The notes under the pieces: generated by a model
Seen by the model: only the letters and a program-made list of their open reading frames with translations
Told to the model about the DNA's origin: nothing
Databases searched by the model: none
Part shown: piece by piece, positions 45,432 through 55,849 of the stretch
Layout of the letters: every line of letters starts with the position of its first letter
Position numbering within the stretch: position 1 is the stretch's first letter
Made by a program: the position numbers and the translations under genes
Source of the DNA: Eupeodes corollae
Taxonomy: Eukaryota > Arthropoda > Insecta > Diptera > Syrphidae
Length of the DNA: 64,000 bases
Reading direction: 5' to 3'
Assembly (NCBI RefSeq): GCF_945859685.1
Contig: NC_079147.1
Location: forward strand, 61,844,946 to 61,908,945

Positions 45432-46660
45432 CAGGGGGGGTACGAGGCAGAACTCAGCCACATTTTTCTATTTTAGTTCAAATTCCTGTAAAATATAATA
45501 ATCAATACATTAACAAAAAGCATCTTTTGTTTCTGGGAAGAAAACACGTTTTTCAAAATGTATTTAGTTTTATTTATTTACAAAATTCAAATTAATAAAA
45601 ACTAAAAATCACGGAGTTATTAAAACTAATAAGTTACTTATAACTTTCGATAAATTGTTAACATAAACATGATCATTTGATAACTGATTCGGCCGTTCCT
45701 TAAATTCTCTTATAATTTTAAATTTTTCTTGACTAAAAATAGCTTCACATTGGAGTAGTGTTGAGCTAAAGCACACGAAAAAAGGCTTGTCATCCTCATG
45801 ATCCAAAGCAGCCTTAACGTTTTCCCATAGATGTTCTTTGGCATTTAGGTCTGGACTTGCTGAAGAACATTCTACAACAGTGATAGAATTCTCCTGGAAC
45901 TTAAATGAGTAGTTCCGTGTATTTTAGATCGCAAAAGTCCGTTGAAATCTAAGTCCTAGTGACTTACAACTCTCAACCATTCTTGTGTGCGAGTAATACG
46001 AACCGAGAACAGAACCGAATCCGAACAGCTAATTTGAGAAAGAACTTTTCATAACAAGAATTACACTTGGATGATTTGGCATGCATTGTTCTTTATTAAG
46101 GATGTCATAATTGCGATGACGTGAGGTATTTTATTCAACGAACAATGCTTCTACCATTAAGAACAAAGCCATATACCAAAAATCAGGGTAAAAATTTAAA
46201 CTTTAAAACGACTTAAACAATTTTGTCTGTCAATTTAAAAGCTAAGCTCTATTTTGTGCCTAAATCTCCTCATTAAGTTTATAAATGATTATTATATACT
46301 AGATAGCTTCACTGATGATATTACTCTCAGCTTTTAATTCATATGTTTTTAGGCTTACACTAATTTAATTAATTTTTAAATCTTTAACAGCCTTGTAAAA
46401 TGAAAAATCATACCTCATCAATCCTTCCCCAATGCAACTCATTATGCCAATAGCTTTCAATTCTAACACCATCTCTTGTAAAGCAATAACATAACAACAT
46501 CCAAAAAAAAAATGTTTTTCTGTGCAAGTTCAAGAAGTTTGTTAACCCATTCTGATGTTACGATGACTATAAAGTTAAAACAAAGTATCTGTCACTTGGT
46601 TAATCCTATTTTTAGAGTGAATGTTCTGGTAAATAGGTCGCATATAGCTCCTTCAAACAA
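45432..46660 (-). pseudogene. Tc1-like transposase remnant
   Basis: The probable left end is CAGGGGGGGTACGAGG after TA at 45,430-45,431; the right end was not found. On the minus strand, in decayed order, there is an Ile/Gly-rich piece (GIMSCIGEGLMRYDFSFY, near 46,400), a block resembling the second-Asp region (EQCMPNHPSVILVMKS), then ITVVECSSASPDLNAKEHLW. The last corresponds to the Tc1 motif 'W P.qSPDLNPIEnLW' that carries the terminal Glu. A C-terminal frame (45,806-45,609) follows. It is heavily mutated and interrupted by a SINE-like insertion at about 45.94-46.06 kb. Confidence 0.65.
45938..46060 (-). mobile_element. SINE-like copy 1 (body and tail)
   Basis: The reverse complement reads TTCTTTCTCAAATTAGCTG, TTCGGATTCGG, ATTACTCGCACACAAGAATG, GAGAGTTGTAAGTCACTAG, GACTTAGATTTCAAC. 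The same blocks in the same order occur at 62,104-62,230 on the plus strand. It lies inside the Tc1-like remnant, between two transposase blocks. The tRNA-like head is missing here. Confidence 0.7.
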
Positions 46661-49158
46661 TTGACGTGCTGATAAGTACAAATATTCTTTCTTTAGACTC
46701 ACTTGATGAATTTGTAACGCTTTAAAATGCTCAGCATTTCCAACAAGCTCAGCACCAATTTTACAACGTTAAAAAAGAAGATTTTAAAATCTGACATATT
46801 TTAAATTAAAACGATGTTTTTTATTTTTGGCTGAATCTACTTTCCAAAACTCGTAATTCTAAAGTCAAAATTATTCTTAAAATTGATAGGAGAAAGCCTA
46901 TTTCATAATTTACGTTCATTCGTTGATCAACAAGGCCCAAAGACAAATCATATATTGTTGCGCAGAGCTCTCAGGAACATATAAAATTGATAGGCAATTG
47001 CTGTTGGAATAAATTGAATGATTGATAAACTGTAAAATGCCTTAAAAAGAAGTCATGCCTCGAACCAAATTGTAAATGAACTATTTAAGAGCATTTCTCT
47101 AAGTCACAGGTCTGCAAGTAATTACTTAAGAAACTTTTGGCCAAAAATTCAGAAAGCTAAACGGTAGGAAAATGTCAATATCACTCGTACAACTTGTTTT
47201 ATTAAATGCAAGCTCCACTCTTTTCTTAAATGTCGCCTCTGTGAACTGCGTCTCCATTCCACCCAAAATCAAAATTAACTAAGAACAAACTTCTTAATAT
47301 TTGAGTCCGCTTCACCTGTTAAATCAACAACGGAAAGTCATAATTCATGGGTCCAGTTGCAATATGCGTTCGGTTCGAGTTGCAATTAAATCAAGACACT
47401 AAACTTCCTCCTGCAACAACTTCATTTATTTTTGGATCCTATATGTTTGTACGTAGGTACTCGTTGATATAATCAAGTAGATTTTAGTAACTCGAAACTT
47501 ATAAACGGCTAACAAGTTTGCGTGACAATTTTCTCGCGGACGTGTTTGCATTTCTTTTTTTTTCTTCCTATATGTATTTTTTTTTGTTTATCTTCCAAGG
47601 ACTCCCAATCCCAAGTGCTTGGATTTACTAAAGTTTATCCGTTTACCCAAGGAACACAATATTCTAGGTGCATACAATACACTATCGAGTAGCAGAAAAG
47701 GGGAGAACTGTATAGTGCTGATGCAGCACCTGATGCAACAAAGCAAACAAAAACAACAACAACAAATTAAACAAAATAACACAGCAGAACACTTATAACA
47801 TAGTTTAATTTTACACTGCAAGTCGATAGATTACAGTTTCCCCATTTCTTGTCAAATTAAAAAGAAACCGAAATAAGACTTCGTATTAAGGAGTTTACGA
47901 GTTTTCATTTTGAATAGTCTGCTATTGGGGTAGATGGCCTTATAAGTTGTCATCTCTGAATATTTGACAACTTAAAACTACACCATTACTAAAACTGGAA
48001 TGGAATGTTACACTCTTCAAAAATTAAATTAAAATGCTGAAATTCTTTACCATATATTGCCCTTAGTATTGACAAAATCTAGGTTTATCGATACCTCGTC
48101 GCCTTGATGGGATTCAACAAACGATATTACACTGTATTTAGCTTAATGGGTGGTATGCAAAATCCATCACTGAGCGTTAACAATGATTTTAATGTAAATA
48201 AAATTTATTAAAATCATTTATTAAATTAAATTAAATTAATTAAATGGGGTCGAACGTAAAATACGATTTTTTTTTAACGATTGGTTGATTCTTGATCAAT
48301 ATTTTCTTTCAGGAGCAGAAATTGTTGACGTTAGTAGAAACGAATTATTTAAATGTGTTTAAAATGCAACAGAAATTTTTAGAAAAATAAACATACGAAT
48401 AATGAGAACGGAATTTTAGTAAAATACGAGTTGGAGGAAATGAGGGAGCTCACGCAATTTGACGTGTAGAGGCTGATTTTGAAGAAATACAATTTAGTGT
48501 TCTCCAAGAATATGAAAATTTTTATTCGAACACTTAAAACTTTTAACTTATATATGTATTTTATTTCAAAAGCATTGCAATTTTATTTCTTTTGCTCAAA
48601 TAGACTTCTTTGAACATTGTTGAATATTTCATTTATTGAAAATGATTGGATATATTCCTAATGTCATGTTTCCATTTTGACATCCACATGGTTTTCCTCA
48701 TTTCCATCCACACTCCGGAACGCTTTTAGAATTCTATGAAGACTTAAACACATCAATATTACTTTTGTATACGTTGCCGCTCGGAATTAAAACTGCGTGG
48801 ACGATAGAAATTTTTGTTTTAGCTCTTGTTAAAATATTGTTGTGCCATTAAAAACAGAGGTATTCCAAGGCCATCGTCACTAATGAATACAATTGTTGAA
48901 CTTTCAAGGATACTTTGGTAAATTTACACAATTTTTAAAGATCCTTAAATCATGTACCAATCGTGGTCAAGAGGTGTCAACACTTGTAAGCATATCTGAC
49001 ACATTTCATGTTACTTGGATAATTTTTGAACTGAAGAATCTTAAATATAATGGACAAAAATACAAATATTTGTGAGACTTTTTAACTTGCAAATTCTTTA
49101 CTATGATGTTTAGCGCACATGAGTTCAATCAATAGAGCCATTATAGGATGTTAATGTA
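46661..49158. other. No gene recognised
   Basis: AT-rich DNA. A Cys-rich 77-codon minus-strand frame at 47,588-47,821 comes from low-complexity AACAAC sequence. No element ends or RNA genes seen. Confidence 0.5.
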
Positions 49159-49988
49159 CAGGGTTTTTCAACAGGGAAGCTACAAAAGTAGAGCGAGAGG
49201 GACAGCAAACAACGCCATATTTCTTGCCGCTCTTTTGACGTTTCTCTTCAATAAGGTTTGACATTTCAAGATGGACCGAAATTTTTAGTTAGTGGCCTCA
49301 ACGTTAAAAGCATTATGTCCAATTTGTGGTCGTCATAATCGTCCTAGCAGATCAACGATAGAGCGTTTAGTGGAAAAATTTAAATCTACAGGCACAGTAC
49401 AAAATGTTTCCGTGCCAGTGAGACATGCCGTATGACATCTCTGTGGCGAATTTTGGAAAATGATCTTGGCCTACCTCCTTAAAAGATTAAATTGACGCAA
49501 GAACTGAAGCTGCGTCGTATGCCCGTGAATTGGGCTGAGCAACAACTTGAAAATAATTCGGATTTTTATCGAAAAATCATCTTTACTGATGAGGTTTATT
49601 TCTGGCTGAATGGTTTCGTCGGTAAACAAAGTAGTCCAGTCGCTTGGCCGCCTTGGTCGTGGGATTTAAAGCCGTTAGACTTTTTCCTGTGGGGCTTCGT
49701 CAAGTCTATGGTCTATGCCAACAAGCCAGCTTCGATTGATGAACTTCTTACGAATGTCGAACCTAAAACTGCAGCAGTATCGGCCGATTTATTCTTGAAA
49801 ACCGTCGAAAATTGGGTTCAGCGTCTGGACTTCTGCAAGCGTGCCCGTGGTGGCCATGCAAAAGAAATCGAGTTGCATACATAATTGTATCAAACGTACT
49901 TCGCAAAAATAAAGAATTTCATTGATATTTAAAATCATTTTTGTTTTATTGAAAAAAACTTTTGTAGCAATTTTATTGAAAAAACCCT
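49159..49988 (+). mobile_element. Second mariner-type element, internally deleted
   Basis: 830 bp with imperfect TIRs. The left end reads CAGGGTTTTTCAACAGGGAAG..GCTACAAAAG and the right end, reverse-complemented, AGGGTTTTTTCAATAAAATTGCTACAAAAG. TA duplications lie at 49,157-49,158 and 49,989-49,990. It encodes a transposase related to that at 2,272-2,991 but lacking its middle. Confidence 0.9.
49271..49884 (+). pseudogene. mariner-like transposase with central deletion
   Basis: Begins at ATG 49,271. An early in-frame stop follows, then ICGRHNRPSRSTIERLVEKF (a helix-turn-helix part of the DNA-binding domain), and a frameshift near 49,425-49,490. The catalytic part is in one frame (49,492-49,884): IIFTDEVYFWL with the first Asp, then an abrupt junction at VGKQ/SSPVAWPPWSWDLKPL. 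The block containing the second Asp (QQDGATCH in the other copy) is gone. DFFLWGFVKSMVYANKP and the C-terminus are intact. It cannot catalyse transposition. The two mariner copies carry different deletions. Confidence 0.88.
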
Positions 49989-50019
49989 TAATGTAATTTG
50001 TTAACCAAAAAAGAAGGGC

Positions 50020-50720
50020 GTCTGTCGATTTGTCTTGCTTAAAAGTTTGTCTATATGTACTCGTATCAATTTTTACCAAATTTGCGTACTATGTTTTGTA
50101 GATTTTATTTTTTTTTGAAAAACGGACTGTTGTATTTTTATATTAAAATTACTGAATATCGAAAACAATATTTTCTGTGAAATAAGTTAATAAGTTTGAA
50201 GCCCATATTTCAAATTTTTGAAAAGATATTTGAGTCGAAAATCAATTTTTACCAACTTTTATTAATTTTTTTTTTTTAGGTTTTTATTTTTTATAGAAAA
50301 AACTGTCAATTCGATTTTTCTCAAAATTTTATCAGATGTCAAAAACATTATTCTTCGTTGCACAAAGTTGTTTTGGAGATGAAATCATGTTTTAGTCGTA
50401 AAATTTTGGAGGTGACAAATTTGTTTTCTTTATTTTTGATTTATAAAAAAACCGTTAAATGGATTTTTTCAAAAAATATATTTCTTTGATATCACGTTAC
50501 AATATATTATATAAAATTTAATCCAAGTCTCTAGCGTTTTTGGTTCATAAGATATTTAGGGTTAACCAAAATTTTCACCTTTTTTTCAAACTGATATGGT
50601 AAGAGCCCTTTCTGCATTTTTCTGCCTTTTTATCTGTACAACAAAATTTATTTAAATCGATATCTCTTCTGGTTCTTGAGCCATGGACGACGTTTTTAGT
50701 TGATTCGATGATATATTTTT
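50020..50720 (+). repeat. A/B repeat family, modules A (partial) and B'
   Basis: It starts in module A at GTCTGTCGATTTGTCTTGCTT and includes AAATTTGCGTACTATGTTTTG. It then runs straight into B' at GAAAAACGGACTGTTG (about 50,137) and through the internal units to TGATATCACGTTA and the block CGATATCTCTTCTGGTTC near 50,660. This copy shows that A followed by B' is the normal order, unlike the A-B-A'-B' composite at 19-21.7 kb. Both ends are truncated. Confidence 0.78.
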
Positions 50721-50971
50721 TAGACAATTAGCTTCTCCTTAGTGAATTGTTCGGACTGGTTCAAGTAAACAAAGGGGAAAGCTGCAGCCAAGCGAGCTTC
50801 TAGTTCTTGTTGGTTCATGTGGTGAGCCCATTCCACCCGTTCCCAGAACTTCAGTTGAAACTCTTTTTCTAGACGAGCTAGTGTTACGTTAAAATCAATT
50901 TGGATTTGGATTTTATATTCACAAATAATTTGAGGAGAACAAAACTTTTTACTCACAAATTTCTTCATCAA
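50720..50971 (-). CDS. Candidate small protein, 83 codons (or 58 if spliced)
   Basis: A minus-strand frame with two adjacent ATGs. Its second half looks strongly protein-like: EFQLKFWERVEWAHHMNQQ then ELEARLAAAFPFVYLNQ, amphipathic and rich in Glu, Ala and aromatics. The first half is AT-rich. It also contains possible intron signals: a donor near 50,951 (a strong GTGAGT at 50,956 is in the wrong phase) and an acceptor ...TAACACTAG near 50,890. Removing about 72 bp keeps the frame and gives about 58 residues. No signal peptide or transposon motif. It faces a candidate plus-strand transcript that begins about 100-250 bp away. Unrecognised; the open frame could be chance. Confidence 0.38.
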   Translation of the reverse strand: MMKKFVSKKFCSPQIICEYKIQIQIDFNVTLARLEKEFQLKFWERVEWAHHMNQQELEARLAAAFPFVYLNQSEQFTKEKLIV

Positions 50972-51003
50972 TACAAAATTTGACAGCCGGTGTTAAATAA
51001 ATT

Positions 51004-51080
51004 TAAATGTCAAATGAAAACGTGTAAATGTTGTGAACTATTTACGTTTTTTCGAAAACCCGGTTTTGGGTTTGGTGTGA
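51004..51080. repeat. Diverged direct repeat, copy 1
   Basis: AAATGTCAAATGAAAACGTGTAA followed by a GAAAACCCGGTTTTGG block. A similar order is seen at 51,674-51,770. It lies between the two divergent candidate genes. Confidence 0.5.
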
Positions 51081-51104
51081 AAAGGCTATAAGCCATAAGT
51101 TATC

Positions 51105-51220
51105 GTAAGTAACAAGTTTTATAAAAAAAAACTTTCGAAGCATTCAATTAAATGTAAACAAAACAGCTTGGCTACTGTCAAAAGAAAAATTTCACTGATA
51201 TGTTGAATTTTTTTCCACAG
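51105..51220 (+). other. Candidate intron 1 of the 51-kb transcript
   Basis: Donor TATC|GTAAGT and acceptor with a T-rich tract, TTTTTTTCCACAG|CT, 116 bp apart. Confidence 0.45.
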
Positions 51221-51270
51221 CTCCAGAGGTTTAAATAAAAATAAACCCTGATTTTGGTTTTGTTGTGGAA

Positions 51271-51438
51271 ATGTGGATGACAGCCGTCACTCAAGTAAGA
51301 TTTTAGTATTTCAAAATACATTATGTATATGTTCATTTTTATTTTAAATTTCAGGAATATGGTGACTCCAACAGGTACTCTTCATCTACAGTGAAATTAA
51401 AAGCATTATTTGAAACAACGTTTGAGAATACAAATTAA
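51271..51438 (+). CDS. Candidate spliced small ORF, 35 residues
   Basis: Built from splice signals. Exon 1 ends at 51,104 before GTAAGTAAC. Intron 1 spans 51,105-51,220 and ends TTTTTTTCCACAG. Exon 2 is 51,221-51,294 and contains ATG 51,271 (MWMTAVTQ). Intron 2 is 51,295-51,354 (60 bp), from GTAAGA to AAATTTCAG. Exon 3 begins at 51,355 and reads on in frame (EYGDSNRYSSSTVKLKALFE) to TAA at 51,436-51,438. All three frames of exon 2 upstream of this ATG have stops, so the ATG is the natural start and the rest is 5' UTR. A 60-bp intron is typical for flies. The peptide is unrecognised; it could be a micropeptide or a non-coding transcript. Confidence 0.38.
51295..51354 (+). other. Candidate intron 2 of the 51-kb transcript
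   Basis: Donor CAA|GTAAGA and acceptor TTTAAATTTCAG|GAA, 60 bp apart. The reading frame stays open across the junction. Confidence 0.48.
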
Positions 51439-51673
51439 TCAAATTTGTACCAATAGCTCCAAAACACTGAGAGAAATCCGGTTTTTCGAAACCATTCACA
51501 TTTTTCCTAAAAAATTAAGCCAAACAAACACTCCAAATTTCCTATCGTTTTTTTTGGAAAAAAGTTCAACAAAATCTTCATATAAAAATAAATTTCAATT
51601 GGTCAGAACGCATTCTATTTTTACAAATAATAATTGAAGGACTACATTTATACTTGCAAATTTAGCAAAGATT

Positions 51674-51770
51674 GAAATGTCAAACCAAAACGTGTAATTG
51701 TTCAGTGTAAATTATATTCTGGGTTTTGAAAACTTTGTGCCGAAAACTCGGTTTTGATTTCAGCGTATTC
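51674..51770. repeat. Diverged direct repeat, copy 2
   Basis: AAATGTCAAACCAAAACGTGTAA, then CCGAAAACTCGGTTTTGATT. It parallels 51,004-51,080 and is about 670 bp downstream. Confidence 0.5.
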
Positions 51771-53560
51771 TGAAAATAATAGCATTCTATATTTCTAAAT
51801 TGTTTTTAAAAACTACTGAGAATTTTCCATTCACATTCGTTTAGTAATTTTAAGGCTTTCAGCAATGTTAATGTCGGTTATCAAAAGAAAGTTATCCTTT
51901 ATGGTCTGATAATTGTCATATTCTTATTGTATGAAAACAGTCGAGCATAGGTTGGAAAGTAATTGTTTTTTCCTGTAAAGATAAGACTCGTGTTCCTTAA
52001 AATATCAAACCATACCGAGTCATGAAAGTAGTTTCTTTAAAGTAGTTTCTTCGGTTAAGATTTTAATTGTTGACGATACAATATCATGCTTTTCGAATTT
52101 AGAGTTTAAGTTATGCAAACATTTCGGGTTTTCTTTTTGTTAGTTTGTATTATGTGGTATATTTAATATTTCAAATTATTAAGATGGTGTAAATCTTCGT
52201 TTATATGTTATTCATTAGCGTATATTTAAATATTTTTTAGCAATTCTTGAGCCACCTTAAGACTCATGTGTTCCTGTTGATAGTTTTGGCAGAGCAGTTT
52301 CTAGGTTTTAAATTGAAAATCAAGATTTCAATTTCTTCATATTCATTACTGCCTTCAAACCTGAGTGCAAAATCGAAGAGCTGATTTAAAACTGGTTTAA
52401 AATAGTTATACTTACAAAATAACAACTTTTATATTAGAAAATAAGTTTTTCCACAAAGGATTAAGCTAAATTTGAGAGATGTTTTGCTCTTTCTGTAAGT
52501 TGTTAACTGAAACTCAGTATTTTATCCAAAATAAATACCAAATTTATTGTAAGACCAGCCCGAAAAGTAAATTTCTTTTGAATTTTACTTTTGAATAAGC
52601 CTGTTCATGATTTAATAATTTCTTGTTGGGATAGTGGCAGCAAAAATATTAAAAACTCAGCCATTGTAATGTACGGGACATCACATTATCAGTATCAACA
52701 TTTACATTTACAAGAATTTCCTCATTTAAATATGAAAGCCCACTTATCTAAAATGAAATCGATCTCATTTTTTGGGATTGGTTTATAAACTATATTGCTA
52801 AAAATGATAGATTTGAGACAAAAATAAATCTTTTCGCATGACTTTGGGCTTTGAAAATCGAAAAATCATCTTTAGTTATAAGGGCGCATTTTAATTTCGG
52901 AGAATTGGCAAAAATTTCGAATGTAAGGACATCAAAAAATTACTGTTGAAAAGTCTTTTATATTCTGAATGTGTAGCTTTTTGATGTGGTTTTTAAAATA
53001 GCGATGAGTTTGGGTTCTACTTATTCGAAACTGAGGCTTGTGGTCGGCATTATGAAATATTGAACTTGGTATTTCTCGAAGAGGTTATTGCAATTGTTTA
53101 CCGAGACATTGATATACTATGTATTTTATTTTTTGGCTACATAAGCAACGATAATACTCCACAATCAATTCAAGACCTTAAAGATAAGAATATTATTCTT
53201 GATGTAATTAAGACACACGTCAACAGGTAAACGAATTGAAAAATTTCATACAAATTAAATGAAGCTGTGGTGACCATATAAAATGGTTTTTGATTGATAA
53301 TATACTCTTACAATAAACAGTTTTTATTTCTCTTAAAAGTTTCTTGTTTGTTTTTAGTGTTAAAAAGCAATCTTTTATTAAAAAATCCCAAAATTCAGTA
53401 AGACACTTATTTTGTATCCTAATTCCTTCGTATCTTCTCATAATATTTGTCATGTTGATACCATAAGTAGTTACAATTTCAACAACTCTCACATTTAGAA
53501 CTTGAAGATATATGAGGAAACACTTGACATATAATTTTAGTAAAATGTATTATTTCTTTT
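51771..53560. other. No gene recognised
   Basis: AT-rich DNA. Frames at 52,591-52,788 (+) and 53,220-53,492 (-, 90 codons) have no motif I recognise. If the 51-kb transcript is longer, this could be intron. Confidence 0.4.
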
Positions 53561-53564
53561 CAGG

Positions 53565-53601
53565 TAACTCTGAGTGTACGAAGACTTTATTGCACATAAA
53601 G
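53565..53601 (+). other. Possible internal micro-exon
   Basis: Flanked by a good acceptor, TATTTCTTTTCAG, and a consensus donor, AAA|GTAAGTTAA. The enclosed stretch is only about 37 bp. It could be a micro-exon of the plus-strand transcript starting near 51 kb; the signals could also arise by chance. Confidence 0.25.
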
Positions 53602-53604
53602 TAA

Positions 53605-54824
53605 GTTAATCGTGAAGAAAAAGGAGAACTACATTAAACAGTTTCTCTTAAGATTTTTGTTTTAAGAACAACCATCGTCTCCTGCATCTGAAGGATGAAG
53701 CTATATATATATATAGATCGTGATATATTCCAAAAATCTTCATCAAAAGGAGTATAGTTAAGTAGGCGTCATTGCAAGGTGCTGCTGAGTTAAATCGGAA
53801 TCCTTTACTCATTAACAGAAAATTCTTCTAAGAATTTCAAAAATTTAGGTGGTAGGTAGTTCGTCTGAATCTTGAGTGGAGCAATATTGAAAACACAAAA
53901 CCCAACCCTTTTTATGTCATTGAAAGTCATTGTAAATAAATAAATAACGCAGGTCGTCATTTTCTTTGTCATTGTCTATGTCCTTATCTTAGTCCTTATC
54001 CTTGTAGTCGTCGTTGTTGTGTTGTTGCTCGTTGATATTTTTCTTTTGGAATTTGAAGAGAGCTGAATTTTCGTGGCATAATTATAGTTCAGTGATGAAT
54101 TTCAAACGACTTCCTTTGTTTTCTATAGACTTTAGATACTCGAACACTATATTCCTTTACTTCATAGGAAGAACGCTATAAGACGATAAACTAAAACCAT
54201 TGTCACTGTCATCCCGGATCACCATCATCATCCTTGAGCTGGCGCTGGCTGTATCCGTGTTTGCTCTTCATTAAAATAATATTATTCTTGGACGTTAATG
54301 GATTTTGCTTGGCTAATAATCGCACTATCTTGCTTTAGCTTGAGAAATTTGGTCTTATTTGTCTACGGCAAAATAATGGTCTCTTTTGTGTTGTGAAAAT
54401 AATTGAATTTAAATATAGGAGTGGGTATACTCTAAAAGAAGAGGCTAAAGCTCGTTCTGACAGTGACTTCAGTGTCAAAACGACTTTTTATTAAAATAGT
54501 TATGGGTAAGTAATTTGACATTTGGGTCTGTTTAATGCGTTAAAGCTCTTGTGACTTCGAATAATGAAGTTGGTTGTTGTTTTTTTTTATATTTTCACAC
54601 TCAAGAGAGTTAAAGGTTAAAGCACCAACAAATGATTTAGATACAGCAAACATGAAGTGTTGCTGTAGTTTTTAAACCTTTGAAAGCAAAATTGCCTTTG
54701 TATTACAAAAACTAGAACCTGCTATATGCAAGAAAGCAGTTGTTGCTTTTATTTTTAAAAAAGTTTTTTTTTTCTTTAAATTGTTTTAATTTTTGACTTC
54801 CCATAAAAAGTTATTATAATAGGT
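53605..54824. other. No gene recognised
   Basis: Contains a (TA)n run at 53,702-53,717 and slightly GC-richer DNA near 53.9-54.3 kb. No coding motif or RNA gene. Confidence 0.45.
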
Positions 54825-55800
54825 CCGATAAGACAAATTGAAAATTTTGAAATTTTTCGACGTTTCAAGGTCCCTAGAGTCAAAATAAAAGCTTTTTTGA
54901 GAGATGTCTATTCGTCCGTGCGTACGTACGTTCATACGTCCGTACCTCCGCACATCCGTACGTTCCCGACATTTTCTCGAAGTCTATAGCTCAAGAACCA
55001 ATAACACCAATATTGAGTGGGTATTTTTTACCATAGCAATTTGAAAAAAGGTAAAATTTTTGGTTAACCCTAAATATCTCACGAACCAATATCGCTAGAT
55101 ACTTGAATTAAATTGTGTATAATTTATTGTAACTTGATACCAAACAAGTATTTTTTTTGAAAAAAAAATCCAATTTTCAGTTACAAAAATGAGCCAACAA
55201 AATTTAAAAAAAATGTGTCACCTCGAAAATTTTACGAATACAAAATGATTAAATTAGCAACAATGGTGTGTAAAGAAAAATAACGTTTCTAAAATCTGCT
55301 ACAGTTTTGAGAAAAATTTAATTGACAATTTTTTTTATAAAAAATAAAAACCAAAAAAAAACATTACTTAAAGTTGGTAATAATTGAATTTCGACTCAAA
55401 TATCTTTTCAAAACTTTGAGATTATGGATTCGAACTAATTTTTACTTATAAGAAATATTGTTTTCAATATGCTGAAAAATTGTTAGAAAAAACAAATTGA
55501 CAGTTTTCTTACAAAAAATAAAAATCGAAACGAAAATTAATAAAAGTTTTTAAAAATTGATTTTCGACTCAAATATCATTTCAAAACCTCGAGGTAGTGG
55601 TATTTTTGAAAAATCTAATTGAAAGTTTTTCTTACAAAAAATAAAAACCTAAAAAATAAAAACAGTAATAAAACTTTTTAATAATATTTTCGACTCAAAT
55701 TGCTTTTCAAAAATTAAAAATATTGTCTTTAAACTTTTTTATTTCACAGAAAATATTGTTTTCGATATTCAGTAGTTTTTTTTATAAAAATCCACAAAAA
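54825..55800 (-). repeat. A/B repeat family, module B (inverted)
   Basis: It starts AGGTCCGATAAGACAAATTG, has the GTACG-rich block (about 54,920-54,965) and internal units (AAAAAATAAAAAC at about 55,341, 55,519 and 55,637). It ends with ATTCAGTAGTTTTTTTTATAA at about 55,790. The block order is that of 19,428-20,222. It lacks module A'. Confidence 0.78.
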
Positions 55801-55849
55801 ATATGGCTCAAAATTGGCAATTTGTTATATTGTGCACGCACTCAAGGGG

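Noticed and set aside
47588..47821. Cys-rich 77-codon frame resembling a membrane or toxin-like peptide
   Set aside because: Encoded by antisense AACAAC low-complexity sequence; no signal peptide or cysteine framework.
53220..53492. 90-codon minus-strand frame
   Set aside because: No recognised motif and no supporting promoter or splice context.
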